Notes under the pieces: generated by a model | Seen by the model: the letters and a program-made list of their open reading frames with translations, nothing else | Databases searched by the model: none | Told to the model about the DNA's origin: nothing | Made by a program: the position numbers and the translations under genes | Shown: positions 1 to 6,580 of the stretch, in pieces | Layout: each line of letters opens with the position of its first letter | Position numbering within the stretch: the stretch's first letter is position 1 | From: DAOUMF01 sp034411955 | GTDB taxonomy: Bacteria > Chloroflexota > Dehalococcoidia > SM23-28-2 > RBG-16-64-32 | Direction of reading: 5' to 3' | Length of the DNA: 19,706 bases | Assembly: GCA_034411955.1 (NCBI GenBank) | Contig: DAOUMF010000009.1 | Span: 1-19,706 of the forward strand

Positions 1-1
1 A

Positions 2-1078
2 ATGAGATTATACGACGTAACTTCCATCCGGCAGGCAAACCCGATCGAAGAAGTCGTGGCCCGCGCCGGTGTGGAGCTGCAACCCAACGGCCATCGGCTC
101 GTGGGGTCCTGCCCGTTCCACCGGGACGTGCGCCCCAGCCTGGTGGTCTATCCCCGCAACGAAAGCTATTTCTGCTTCGGCTGCGGCGCCGGCGGCGACG
201 TTATCGACTTCGTTGGCCGGCTGCACGGTGTCGGCTTCAAGGAGGCGGCAGCGATGCTCGCCGGCGAGTCGCAACATCGGGCGAGCCCCAGGCGGGCCAA
301 GATCATTCGGATCACGAGTCGGCAGGGCACCGAGCCGTTGACTGGAGCGGAGGCGGACGTTATCGACGCAGCGGCATCGTTCTATCACGAGGCCCTGTGG
401 CACAGCGAGCATGCGCTGGCCTACATGGTCGATCGCGGAATAGCACACAACACGGCCCGCCGGTGCTGGCTCGGTTTCGCATGCGGGGGCCTCGCCGACC
501 ACCTGAGTCGTTGTGGCCTCAGTCTGGCGGCCGCCCGACGTGCGGGGCTCCTCGTTGGCGACCGCGACACCATGCTCGGCCGCATCATCGTCCCCGACCT
601 GAAGGACGGGAGAGCGACGTGGCTGACGGGCCGCGCGCTTGGCCCAGACGGCCTGCGCTATCTGAACCTGCGCCTGCCCACGCCCCTGCTTGGGCTTGGT
701 CTGGTGCGTGGCGACGAAGTGGTAGTCACTGAAGGCCCCTTCGACTGGCTGACGGCCGTTCGGTGGGGCCTGCCCGCGGTAGCGCTTCTCGGCACCCGCG
801 TGTCGCGAGCCACAATCCAGGGCTTGGGCCGCTTCCGCCGCTTGTATCTGGCGCTGGACAGGGACGAGGCGGGCCGCCGGGCCACCGAACAGTTGATAGC
901 TGCGTTGGGGTCTCGGGCGATGCCCGTGGAGCTTCCGTCCGGCGTCCACGACCTGAACGACCTGGGACGCACTCCTGCTGGGAGGGAGGCGTTCCAGCGC
1001 TGCCTTGAAATTGCACTGAAAAGAAAGGAGACGCGATGGCAAACGTTCGACGCAGCCGTCCGGCGTCAGGCCGCCTGA
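2..1078 (+). CDS. Compact DnaG-like DNA primase (CHC2 zinc finger + TOPRIM)
   Basis: The 358-aa protein should synthesise RNA primers on single-stranded DNA. Residues about 8-88 form a CHC2 zinc finger with ligands C37, H40, C58 and C61 (motifs CPFH and CFGC). Residues about 238-325 form a TOPRIM fold: the glutamate is E244 in VVTEG, and the acidic pair D286/D288 lies in LALDRDEAG. At 358 aa it is much shorter than chromosomal DnaG (about 600 aa) and lacks the C-terminal helicase-binding domain, which is typical of primases on plasmids, phages and integrative elements. The ATG at position 2 fits the usual family N-terminus, but any ribosome binding site lies outside the window, so a slightly longer protein cannot be excluded. 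The 3' end overlaps the Rad52-type gene by 43 nt, implying co-translation with a recombination gene. Family is sure; the exact role (element replication or repair) is inferred. Confidence 0.9.
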   Translation: MRLYDVTSIRQANPIEEVVARAGVELQPNGHRLVGSCPFHRDVRPSLVVYPRNESYFCFGCGAGGDVIDFVGRLHGVGFKEAAAMLAGESQHRASPRRAKIIRITSRQGTEPLTGAEADVIDAAASFYHEALWHSEHALAYMVDRGIAHNTARRCWLGFACGGLADHLSRCGLSLAAARRAGLLVGDRDTMLGRIIVPDLKDGRATWLTGRALGPDGLRYLNLRLPTPLLGLGLVRGDEVVVTEGPFDWLTAVRWGLPAVALLGTRVSRATIQGLGRFRRLYLALDRDEAGRRATEQLIAALGSRAMPVELPSGVHDLNDLGRTPAGREAFQRCLEIALKRKETRWQTFDAAVRRQAA

Positions 1079-1800
1079 CGGCTGGAAAGACGGCGAGCAA
1101 CCCTCGCGCCGAGCGGCTGCCTCGCCGGGTGCTCGCCCTTCTGGCGGAGCCTCTCGACCCGGCGCTCATCTCGGAGCGGAGTGCGCGCGACGGCCGCCTG
1201 CTCCACTACATCGAAGGCTGGGCCGCCATCAACCAGGCCAATCGCATCTTCGGCTACGACGGCTGGGGCGCGGAGGTGGTCGGAGAGGCGGCCTACCGTC
1301 CCATGAGCCTGATCGATCCGGCGACGGACTCGCCGCTCGCGGTGGGGATGTACACGGCGGCCGTGCGGGTTACTGTTCGCGGCTGCCCTCCCCGAAGCGA
1401 CGCTGGCTGCGGATTCGTCGCAGATGATACGCCGGAAGCCCACGAGGCGGCGTACAAAAGAGCAGTCACCGACGCTCTCAAGCGGGCGCTACGCCACTTT
1501 GGTGACCAGTTCGGCAACGCCCTCTACGACCGCCGCAACGTCATCGACGCTGCATCAGCGACGGGGGCGCCGGCCTCCCTCCAGAAGTTGGAGGAGATGC
1601 GCCGAAAGGTGCTGGATCTGTCGGAGCGCCTCGGCGTTGACGGAGTTGGGGCATGCTCTTGGGTCGAGCAGCGCTACCACAAGCCGCTCGACGAACTGGG
1701 CGAGCAGTCCCTGGCCGACGCGGTTCGCTCGCTCGCCGAGCAGTTGAACGCGCGCAACGGTCGGACCGTCAGGGGCGGCGGCTCCCGAAAGGCCGCGTAG
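1036..1800 (+). CDS. Rad52/Rad22-family single-strand annealing protein
   Basis: The 254-aa protein matches the bacterial/phage Rad52/Rad22 group, which anneals complementary single strands and promotes RecA-independent recombination. The core covers residues about 38-170. Hallmarks are the HYIEGWAAINQANRIFGYDGW region (57-77), where family members bind DNA, and the later helix AAYKRAVTDALKRALRHFG (138-156) followed by QFGNALYD. Residues 180-254 form a charged tail with no recognised domain, perhaps a partner-binding segment. The start at 1036 is supported by AAAGGAGA just upstream and lies inside the primase gene, 43 nt before its stop. The next gene begins 2 nt after this stop. Context with primase, RadC-type protein, methyltransferase and helicase points to DNA metabolism of a mobile element. 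Family assignment is strong; function in this host is inferred. Confidence 0.88.
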   Translation: MANVRRSRPASGRLTAGKTASNPRAERLPRRVLALLAEPLDPALISERSARDGRLLHYIEGWAAINQANRIFGYDGWGAEVVGEAAYRPMSLIDPATDSPLAVGMYTAAVRVTVRGCPPRSDAGCGFVADDTPEAHEAAYKRAVTDALKRALRHFGDQFGNALYDRRNVIDAASATGAPASLQKLEEMRRKVLDLSERLGVDGVGACSWVEQRYHKPLDELGEQSLADAVRSLAEQLNARNGRTVRGGGSRKAA

Positions 1801-1802
1801 GC

Positions 1803-2018
1803 GTGGTCGTTGCAGGTCAACGCCTGGTGCGGCTCGTATTGACCCGTGCCGGGCCTCGATACGTGGTGCAGGTGCCGGAGCCACAGTGCCCGATCCCGGG
1901 CTGGCGCGCCTACTCCGTCCTGGCCTTCGGGCCCAACGGCGACGGCAGCCAGCGCCTGACCCTGTATGAGCGCGATGACGGCTTGCCGGAGGCTACTGAT
2001 GGCCCGGCCGCCGCGTAG
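1803..2018 (+). CDS. Small unknown protein (71 aa) between Rad52 and RadC
   Basis: A GTG-started 71-aa frame begins 2 nt after the Rad52-type stop and ends 17 nt beyond the ATG of the next gene, so the three genes are probably translated in a coupled way. The protein alternates hydrophobic and polar residues (LVRLVLTRAG, YVVQVPEP, LTLYERDDG), as expected for a small all-beta fold. It has no cysteine pair, signal peptide or membrane segment. I do not recognise the family. The longer open frame starting at 1653 is rejected because its first 50 codons only shadow the Rad52 gene. Support for coding comes from tight fit between neighbours and a strongly GC-biased third codon position. It could be a small accessory subunit for the annealing protein, but that is a guess. 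Confidence 0.55.
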   Translation: MVVAGQRLVRLVLTRAGPRYVVQVPEPQCPIPGWRAYSVLAFGPNGDGSQRLTLYERDDGLPEATDGPAAA

Positions 2019-2526
2019 ATCACAAGGACAGCAGAGCTCCCTGACACCGGACGACGCGGCGCTTCTCGACCTCGTGTGGGAGAACCTGCGGCTGCTGGCG
2101 GAGCTGCGTTCGCGCTATCGCTCCGCGGACCGCGGCGGACCGAATGGTCGGCAGGTGCGCTGCCCGCAAGACGTGTTCGACCTCCTGGCCCCGGAGATGG
2201 AGGCGCTGCCGCAGGAGCAGCTACGAGTGGTCCTCCTGAATACGCGCAACAGGGTGCTGGACGTGGTGACGGTCTACCAGGGCAGCGTCAACGCGGCGGC
2301 GGTGGCCCGCATGGCGGAGCTGTTCCGCGACGCCGTCATCGCCAACGCGCCGAACGTCATCCTGGCCCACAACCATCCCTCGGGCGACCCGTCCGCGTCT
2401 CCGGATGACGTGAAGCTGACCAAGGACGCGGCCCAGGCCGCCGAGATCCTCAGCATTGACCTCCTGGACCACGTGATCATCGGCGACGGGCGGTTCGTCA
2501 GCCTCAAGGAGGAGGGCGCGATGTGA
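1999..2526 (+). CDS. radC: RadC-type JAB/MPN domain protein
   Basis: The 175-aa protein carries the RadC-like JAB1/MPN fold at about residues 55-172. The metal-binding HxH with downstream aspartate is visible as HNHPSGDPSASPDD (H124, H126, D136/D137), followed by the usual core LLDHVIIGDGRFVSLKEEG. The N-terminal helix-hairpin-helix part of chromosomal RadC (about 220 aa) is missing and replaced by about 50 residues of basic and helical sequence. Such short forms are common on integrative elements, plasmids and prophages. Their biochemical role is unsettled; they are predicted metal-dependent hydrolases and are no longer thought to be general repair proteins. The ATG at 1999 is chosen over the upstream in-frame ATG at 1966 because CGGAGG lies six bases before it. 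It overlaps the 71-aa gene by 20 nt. Family is sure; function is unknown. Confidence 0.85.
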   Translation: MARPPRRSQGQQSSLTPDDAALLDLVWENLRLLAELRSRYRSADRGGPNGRQVRCPQDVFDLLAPEMEALPQEQLRVVLLNTRNRVLDVVTVYQGSVNAAAVARMAELFRDAVIANAPNVILAHNHPSGDPSASPDDVKLTKDAAQAAEILSIDLLDHVIIGDGRFVSLKEEGAM

Positions 2527-2559
2527 CAGACGGGGGAGTCACGTCCGGTCTGAATGCCG

Positions 2560-2574
2560 TAGACTTGACTCATG
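2560..2574 (+). promoter_or_regulatory. Possible leaderless -10 element for the 2572 gene
   Basis: TAGACT (2560-2565) is followed by six bases and then directly by the ATG at 2572. This is the TANNNT-N6-ATG layout of leaderless transcripts in several high-GC bacterial groups. No Shine-Dalgarno is visible before this ATG, and an in-frame TGA at 2566-2568 rules out a longer protein. There is no convincing -35 at the right distance, so the call is tentative. Confidence 0.3.
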
Positions 2575-3234
2575 CTCGGTAGGATTTGGCGGTGGCTTAG
2601 CGCTAAGATACCGGGGCCAGGATCATTCGTTGCGCTGATCCTGTCGGCAATTGGCCTTGCCCTGGATTCTACTGATCTGTTGGGTCTGGGTGTCGCCTGG
2701 CGGGTGTGGACGTTCATCTTCCTAGGCGTGGCGTTTGTTCTATTCTCCGTGACCTATCTGGATTTTCATCGCCGCGTGACGCCGAGGATAAGGGTCAGGG
2801 CAATTACTCGCGGCGCAGAGGTTAATGGAGCCTGGCTGGAGTACGCCTGCTTAGAGGTGACCAATGACGGCGAGCGGGTCAAAGGGTGTACTGGATATCT
2901 GCACTCGGTGGAGATTGAAACAGAGCATCACGGGCCTCAACCGGAGGCCGACAAACACCCTACCTACCTGCAATGGTCGTCGAAAGATGGCGGAGGTAAG
3001 ATCCTGGACTTCGACACACACGCGGCCCTCGACGTCGCGGAATTCGGGAGCTCCGTCTACCCGCTAGTCGTGTACGACCACGCGCAACGTGACCAGTATC
3101 GCCTCGTCGCCGGTTTCTCCTATCTTCTGGATATTGAAGTGTCGTCTGAGAACGCGGGCCGGAAGAGGGGCAAGTACCGAATTAGTGTGAAGGCGGGAGG
3201 TGAGGACCCGTCGTTCGACGAGGTATTAGCCTAG
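2572..3234 (+). CDS. Unknown membrane protein, two TM helices and a beta-rich cytosolic domain
   Basis: The 220-aa protein has a short basic/aromatic start (MLGRIWRWLSAK), a hydrophobic segment at about 18-31, a second at about 45-63, and then the positive stretch HRRVTPRIR. By the positive-inside rule this leaves both ends in the cytoplasm. Residues 71-215 look like a beta-sandwich domain (IRVRAITRG, YACLEVTNDGERVKGC, KYRISVKAGG). I do not recognise a named family. The base composition is visibly less GC-rich than the genes on either side, with more A/T-ending codons, suggesting later arrival. Its TAG stop shares one base with the GTG start of the next gene, so the two form a translationally coupled pair. 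A membrane-anchored sensor or effector with a cytosolic partner is possible, but no catalytic motif is visible. Confidence 0.7.
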   Translation: MLGRIWRWLSAKIPGPGSFVALILSAIGLALDSTDLLGLGVAWRVWTFIFLGVAFVLFSVTYLDFHRRVTPRIRVRAITRGAEVNGAWLEYACLEVTNDGERVKGCTGYLHSVEIETEHHGPQPEADKHPTYLQWSSKDGGGKILDFDTHAALDVAEFGSSVYPLVVYDHAQRDQYRLVAGFSYLLDIEVSSENAGRKRGKYRISVKAGGEDPSFDEVLA

Positions 3235-4100
3235 TGACCGAGGACATCAAGGAGAGCCAGCCTGCTGCCGACGTAACGCTGGATTCGATTCTCGATGCCA
3301 TGGGCGACCTGGCAGCGTTGGGAGACCGGCATGTGGAGGTGGCGACGCGCGCCCTCGCGCTCGGATCGCCGGTAGCAACGGAGGGCGCTACGCTCTCAGG
3401 AAGACCCGCTGCGTTAGAGTTGTTCGACTACACCCTGAAGAGGGCTAGCCAATCACTCGTCGCAGCGGGAGACGCCATCCGCGGTCTATCGAGGCTACTC
3501 CGCCAGGAGCCGCTGAAGACCTCGCCCAGCGGTGTGGCAAGGGATGTCACTGAGTCGGCAGCCGTATGCGCGTGGCTAACCGATGTCACGTGCGATTCGA
3601 ATGAACGTCTTCTCAGGGCGGGACGTCTCTGGCTGCGCGACTTGGACGAGATGCGCAAGCTCTCAAACGCCAAGTCGACTGACGACTCGGAAGAAGCCAA
3701 GTCGGCAAGCGAAGAGGATCTTCGCAGCGTTCAAGGCCAAGAAGCCAGGGTGCGTGAATGGCTTGAAGTTGAAGGGATTCAAGCGAAGCCCATGACTCCG
3801 TCCACGTACCTTGTGAAATACCTTTTCGATGCCGAGTTCGAGTACCGCCTCTGGTCAAACGTGTCGCATGGGAACCCTTACGCGCTTCAATCCATAAGAG
3901 AGATGCACGCTCGCGCAGAACAGAGAGCGCTCGCTGTTCTTCACCTAACGACGACATCGGTCGACGCCTACGGCCGCGCCGTCTTCTCTTACGTGGGGTT
4001 CTTTAGGCCGGATATGACTTCGACTTTGAAGGCAAGCTTGAACGGCCTTTACGACCGTCTCGGTATCCACGAAGGCGAACCGCGGCACTTCCTTAGGTAA
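3234..4100 (+). CDS. Unknown helical cytosolic protein (288 aa), partner of the membrane protein
   Basis: The GTG start overlaps the previous stop codon by one base (TAGTG). The protein is almost entirely helix-prone, with no signal peptide or membrane segment. A highly charged, low-complexity stretch rich in E, D, S and K occurs at about residues 145-165 (SNAKSTDDSEEAKSASEED) and may be a linker or coiled coil. The C-terminal half has the pattern FEYRLWSNVSHGNPYAL, recalling the Y-x-x-x-S-x-x-x-H element of DUF5677-like helical proteins; this resemblance is weak. No nuclease, NTPase or protease motif is seen. Its codon use is as AT-shifted as that of the gene before it. The two genes are best regarded as one imported cassette between the RadC-type gene and the 4184 gene. 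Function unknown. Confidence 0.7.
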   Translation: MTEDIKESQPAADVTLDSILDAMGDLAALGDRHVEVATRALALGSPVATEGATLSGRPAALELFDYTLKRASQSLVAAGDAIRGLSRLLRQEPLKTSPSGVARDVTESAAVCAWLTDVTCDSNERLLRAGRLWLRDLDEMRKLSNAKSTDDSEEAKSASEEDLRSVQGQEARVREWLEVEGIQAKPMTPSTYLVKYLFDAEFEYRLWSNVSHGNPYALQSIREMHARAEQRALAVLHLTTTSVDAYGRAVFSYVGFFRPDMTSTLKASLNGLYDRLGIHEGEPRHFLR

Positions 4101-4137
4101 TTCCTCAAGCCGGCTGGCCATCTGGATGCGCCCGCGA

Positions 4138-4159
4138 AGGCGCCCAAAGTCCGGCGCCT
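4138..4159 (+). other. Inverted repeat AGGCGCC / GGCGCCT before the 4184 gene
   Basis: A seven-base-pair stem (4138-4144 with 4153-4159) and an eight-base loop occupy most of the 83-nt gap between the cassette and the next backbone gene. Beyond it comes TCTTGCTTCTC, a weak pyrimidine tract, then the ribosome binding site. It could be a poor terminator, a transcript-processing hairpin or a dyad operator. The sequence does not decide between them. Confidence 0.35.
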
Positions 4160-4183
4160 CTTGCTTCTCGGAAAGGAGCATCG

Positions 4184-4774
4184 ATGCAACTACTCACTAT
4201 ACGCGCCGCAGGGTTCACCGCCACGGTGGACGCCTGCGCCAGAGACGACGGCCAGATGTGGTTCGTGTCGCTGCTGGGGAACCAGCAGAGCGTGCGTGCC
4301 CTCTGGGCCCGCCTGGTCAAGGGCGAGACCGCCTACCTCAGCGAAGACGACTTGGGCGGCGGCTCGCCCTGCTGGCTGGCCAGCGAGGCCTGGGGCACGT
4401 GGCGCTTCTACTCCGCCCGCCTGCCCTCCGGCGCCGCCCACCACGGTCTGCTGGTGCCGGAGCTGGCGGCCTACGCCTGCGACCGGCGTGACTTCCTGCT
4501 CCTCGCCCGCAGCCAGGACGAGGCGCCGGCCCTCCACTACCGCTTCCTCAACCGCCGGCTGGACCTGCCGCTGCACCCGTCGTGGGCGAGTTGGCTGTGG
4601 GAGCGTGGCCTGAACGCGGACGAGGTCGAGGCTTTGGAGTCGGTGGGCGTCCACGCCTACCGCTGCCAGCCCGACCCGGACGCCTTGCAGGAAGACATCT
4701 CGCAGGCCGTACGACGTCGCGTTCTGTCGGTGCCGGTCGACGGCGAGTCCCTGGCTGAGGCGAAGGCGGCTTAG
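4184..4774 (+). CDS. Unknown 196-aa protein preceding the DNA methyltransferase
   Basis: The ATG at 4184 has a clear GAAAGGAG ribosome binding site. Residues 1-110 are rich in tryptophan and small residues and look alpha/beta (LLTIRAAGFTATVDA, MWFVSLLGNQQSVRALWARL, WGTWRFYSARL). Residues 115-165 contain paired aromatic and tryptophan positions (HYRFLNRRLDLPLHPSWASWLW), and the C-terminus is acidic. No zinc cluster, Walker motif or membrane helix is seen, and I do not recognise the family. Base composition matches the GC-rich backbone, unlike the cassette before it. The methyltransferase starts 2 nt after its stop, so the two are almost surely co-translated and may work together. One possibility is an accessory subunit of the methyltransferase, but there is no motif evidence for that. 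Confidence 0.75.
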   Translation: MQLLTIRAAGFTATVDACARDDGQMWFVSLLGNQQSVRALWARLVKGETAYLSEDDLGGGSPCWLASEAWGTWRFYSARLPSGAAHHGLLVPELAAYACDRRDFLLLARSQDEAPALHYRFLNRRLDLPLHPSWASWLWERGLNADEVEALESVGVHAYRCQPDPDALQEDISQAVRRRVLSVPVDGESLAEAKAA

Positions 4775-4776
4775 CC

Positions 4777-5796
4777 GTGCGCCTCGAAGGAGTTGCCAAG
4801 GCGGGGTACTATCCGACTCCGCCTTCAGTGGTGGAGCGGGTCGCGGCTCTCGTCCGGCCCGCTCATCCGACGACCCGACAGGCAGTGCGCCTGCTCGACC
4901 CCTGCTGCGGCACCGGCGCCGCCCTGCGCCAGCTCGCCGACGCCGTGGGCGGCGAGACCTACGGCATCGAGATAGCCCGCGACCGCTGGCAGGAGGCGGA
5001 GGCCGTCCTCGACCACGCCCTCAGCGCCAGCGCGTTCGCGGTGCGGCTGGCCCACAACGCGTTCTCCTGCCTGTGGCTGAACCCGCCATATGATCGCGAT
5101 GACGAAGCGAAGCGGCTGGAGCACGCCTTCCTGACGACGACGAGCCGCGCACTCTGCCCCGGTGGCCTGCTGGTCTTCATCGTGCCGCAGAGGCGGCTGG
5201 CGCTGTCGGCCCGCTACCTGGCCGGGCACTACACGCGGCTCGCCTGCTACCGCTTCCCCGACCCCGAGTACACCGACTTCGGCCAAGTCGTTCTGCTGGC
5301 GGTGAAGCGTGACGGCGTGGTGCCCGAGGGCCAGTGGCGACCGCAGATCGAGGCCTGGGCATCGGAGCCTCTGCCGGAGCTGCCGCCGCCGGGCTCTACG
5401 GAGCCGCTGTACGACCTCCCCGCTCTGCCTGCGGGGCCTGTGCTCTTCGCCTCGCAGTTCTTCGACCCGGAGGTGGCGGCCCAGCAGGCGCGGCAGTCAG
5501 GCCTCTGGGCTAGCCCCACCCTGGCCGAGCGGCTGTGGCCGGCGGAGGAGCGGCCGGTGCGGCCCCTCATGCCTCTGCGACGCGGTCACCTGGCAGTGCT
5601 CATCGCCGCTGGCTTCCTCAACAACATCCTGCTGGAGGCCAACGGCCGACGCATCCTGGTGAAGGGCCGCACCTACAAGGAGATGGTGCCGGTGGACTCC
5701 GGCGACCCGGATGTGGAGGTCGAGCGGGAGGTCCTTCGCACCTCGGTCATGGCCCTGGACGTCCGTACGGGCCGGTTCGAGATGGTCGAGCACTAG
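4777..5796 (+). CDS. DNA N6-adenine-type methyltransferase (DUF6094-like)
   Basis: The 339-aa protein has a class I SAM-dependent methyltransferase fold in its N-terminal half: GYYPTPP at 10-16, the SAM-binding motif I DPCCGTG at 41-47, GIEIARDRW (motif II) at 63-71 and the catalytic motif IV NPPYD at 102-106. This motif order and the NPPY box point to adenine N6 methylation of DNA. The GYYPTPP start and the long C-terminal half (residues 190-339), with no separate restriction domain, fit the DUF6094 group common on integrative elements and plasmids. The C-terminal part may recognise the target or bind a partner. The GTG at 4777 is chosen because it gives the family N-terminus, 2 nt after the previous stop. 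No nuclease gene is adjacent, so it is likely an orphan enzyme for self-protection or replication control. The fold is sure; the DUF number is from memory. Confidence 0.85.
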   Translation: MRLEGVAKAGYYPTPPSVVERVAALVRPAHPTTRQAVRLLDPCCGTGAALRQLADAVGGETYGIEIARDRWQEAEAVLDHALSASAFAVRLAHNAFSCLWLNPPYDRDDEAKRLEHAFLTTTSRALCPGGLLVFIVPQRRLALSARYLAGHYTRLACYRFPDPEYTDFGQVVLLAVKRDGVVPEGQWRPQIEAWASEPLPELPPPGSTEPLYDLPALPAGPVLFASQFFDPEVAAQQARQSGLWASPTLAERLWPAEERPVRPLMPLRRGHLAVLIAAGFLNNILLEANGRRILVKGRTYKEMVPVDSGDPDVEVEREVLRTSVMALDVRTGRFEMVEH

Positions 5797-6410
5797 GCGT
5801 TCGGTGTTGGCCTTCTTGGCCCCCGAAGTCTCCGGAACAACCTGGCAAGTATGTCGACGCCACGAACGAGGTCGATGCTGAAGCCGAAAATGCCTGGTTT
5901 CGCCTCAAATACGCTAGCGACATCGGAAAGCTGGACTTCACTAATGACGTCATGCGCTGCTTCGAACACGTCTTCGTCCGAATCGAGAACTGCGTCTGCC
6001 AGATGGCCAAGAAGTTCGCCACACTCCTCAACAGCTCTGAACCTGTCAGACCACAGCTGGCTACCGTCAAGACGCCGGCCAAAGTGGAGCTGAATCCAGG
6101 GATGTGACCTAGGATCGAAGGCATCAAAGTCCTCATTGATCATCAGCAAGCTCGGCGTCTTCCGAATCTCCTCCAACTCTCTCGGCGACCACTCCTTGTT
6201 GAGGACATGTTGCCGGGTCTCCTCTATATCGCCTTGGAATGGGCGGACCAGCGCTCCGGCGTCGCCCAGACGACGAGCAAACCGCTCAAGGTAAGGCTCG
6301 AGCTCTTGCATGAACCGAGTCTGCAAATCGACGTAGTCTTCAAGAAGCAGGAAGAAGAGGCATCGGTACGGACCGCGCGTCGTGCCCAAGTAACTGTGCG
6401 TTATGAACAC
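5793..6410 (-). CDS. Unknown 205-aa protein on the reverse strand
   Basis: A GTG start at 6410 with AAGG about eight bases upstream opens this frame, which ends in a stop sharing three bases with the methyltransferase stop (CTAG at 5793-5796). The protein has a hydrophobic patch RCLFFLLLEDYVDL (16-29), an acidic and aromatic centre with NEDFDAFDPRSHPWIQLHFG (92-111), a helical region 125-175 and a basic tail LFRRLRGPRRP (191-201). The central motif looks like a conserved active or binding site but I cannot name the family. Orientation opposite to the backbone and lower GC content suggest an inserted cargo gene. The + strand frame 5535-6107 that also covers part of this region continues out of phase from the methyltransferase and looks non-coding. 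Coding status is supported by protein-like composition and the neat divergent and convergent junctions. Confidence 0.6.
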   Translation of the reverse strand: MFITHSYLGTTRGPYRCLFFLLLEDYVDLQTRFMQELEPYLERFARRLGDAGALVRPFQGDIEETRQHVLNKEWSPRELEEIRKTPSLLMINEDFDAFDPRSHPWIQLHFGRRLDGSQLWSDRFRAVEECGELLGHLADAVLDSDEDVFEAAHDVISEVQLSDVASVFEAKPGIFGFSIDLVRGVDILARLFRRLRGPRRPTPNA

Positions 6411-6467
6411 CGGCTGCCTTCGATTGTGCTTCCAGTATCACCGCGAGTGCTCAGGCGGTGGTATCCC

Positions 6468-6496
6468 ATCCTGCAACGCGTGGGCGGAACTGTCAA
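6468..6496 (-). promoter_or_regulatory. Possible promoter for the reverse-strand 205-aa gene
   Basis: Read on the reverse strand, a perfect TTGACA (-35, 6496-6491) is followed after 17 bases by CAGGAT (6473-6468), a poor match to TATAAT. Transcription would begin near 6461, leaving a leader of about 50 nt before the GTG at 6410. The -35 is convincing; the -10 is not. Confidence 0.3.
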
Positions 6497-6523
6497 GACG
6501 AGCGATTCAGCAAGGAGGCACCT

Positions 6524-6580
6524 ATGCTATTGGCCTGCCACGCTTCTCACGTCGGATCACACCGAGCGACTGTCCCATGA
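6524..6580 (+). CDS. Candidate 18-aa leader peptide coupled to the SNF2-like helicase
   Basis: A strong Shine-Dalgarno AAGGAGG (6512-6518) sits five bases before an ATG at 6524. The frame reads MLLACHASHVGSHRATVP and stops at TGA 6578-6580, which overlaps the helicase ATG at 6577 as ATGA. The helicase start itself has no good ribosome binding site, so ribosomes finishing this small frame could restart there. The peptide is too short to assign a function. Three histidines in 18 residues could hint at attenuation, but the run is not consecutive. The layout is seen directly; translation is inferred. Confidence 0.4.
   Translation: MLLACHASHVGSHRATVP

Noticed and set aside
8..1042. Long reverse-strand open frame (344 aa) opposite the primase
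   Set aside because: It is the antisense shadow of a clear CHC2/TOPRIM gene in GC-rich DNA and shows no recognisable domain.
2523..2542. GTGAC / GTCAC inverted repeat after the RadC-type gene as a terminator
   Set aside because: The stem has only five pairs with a ten-base loop and no T-tract follows.
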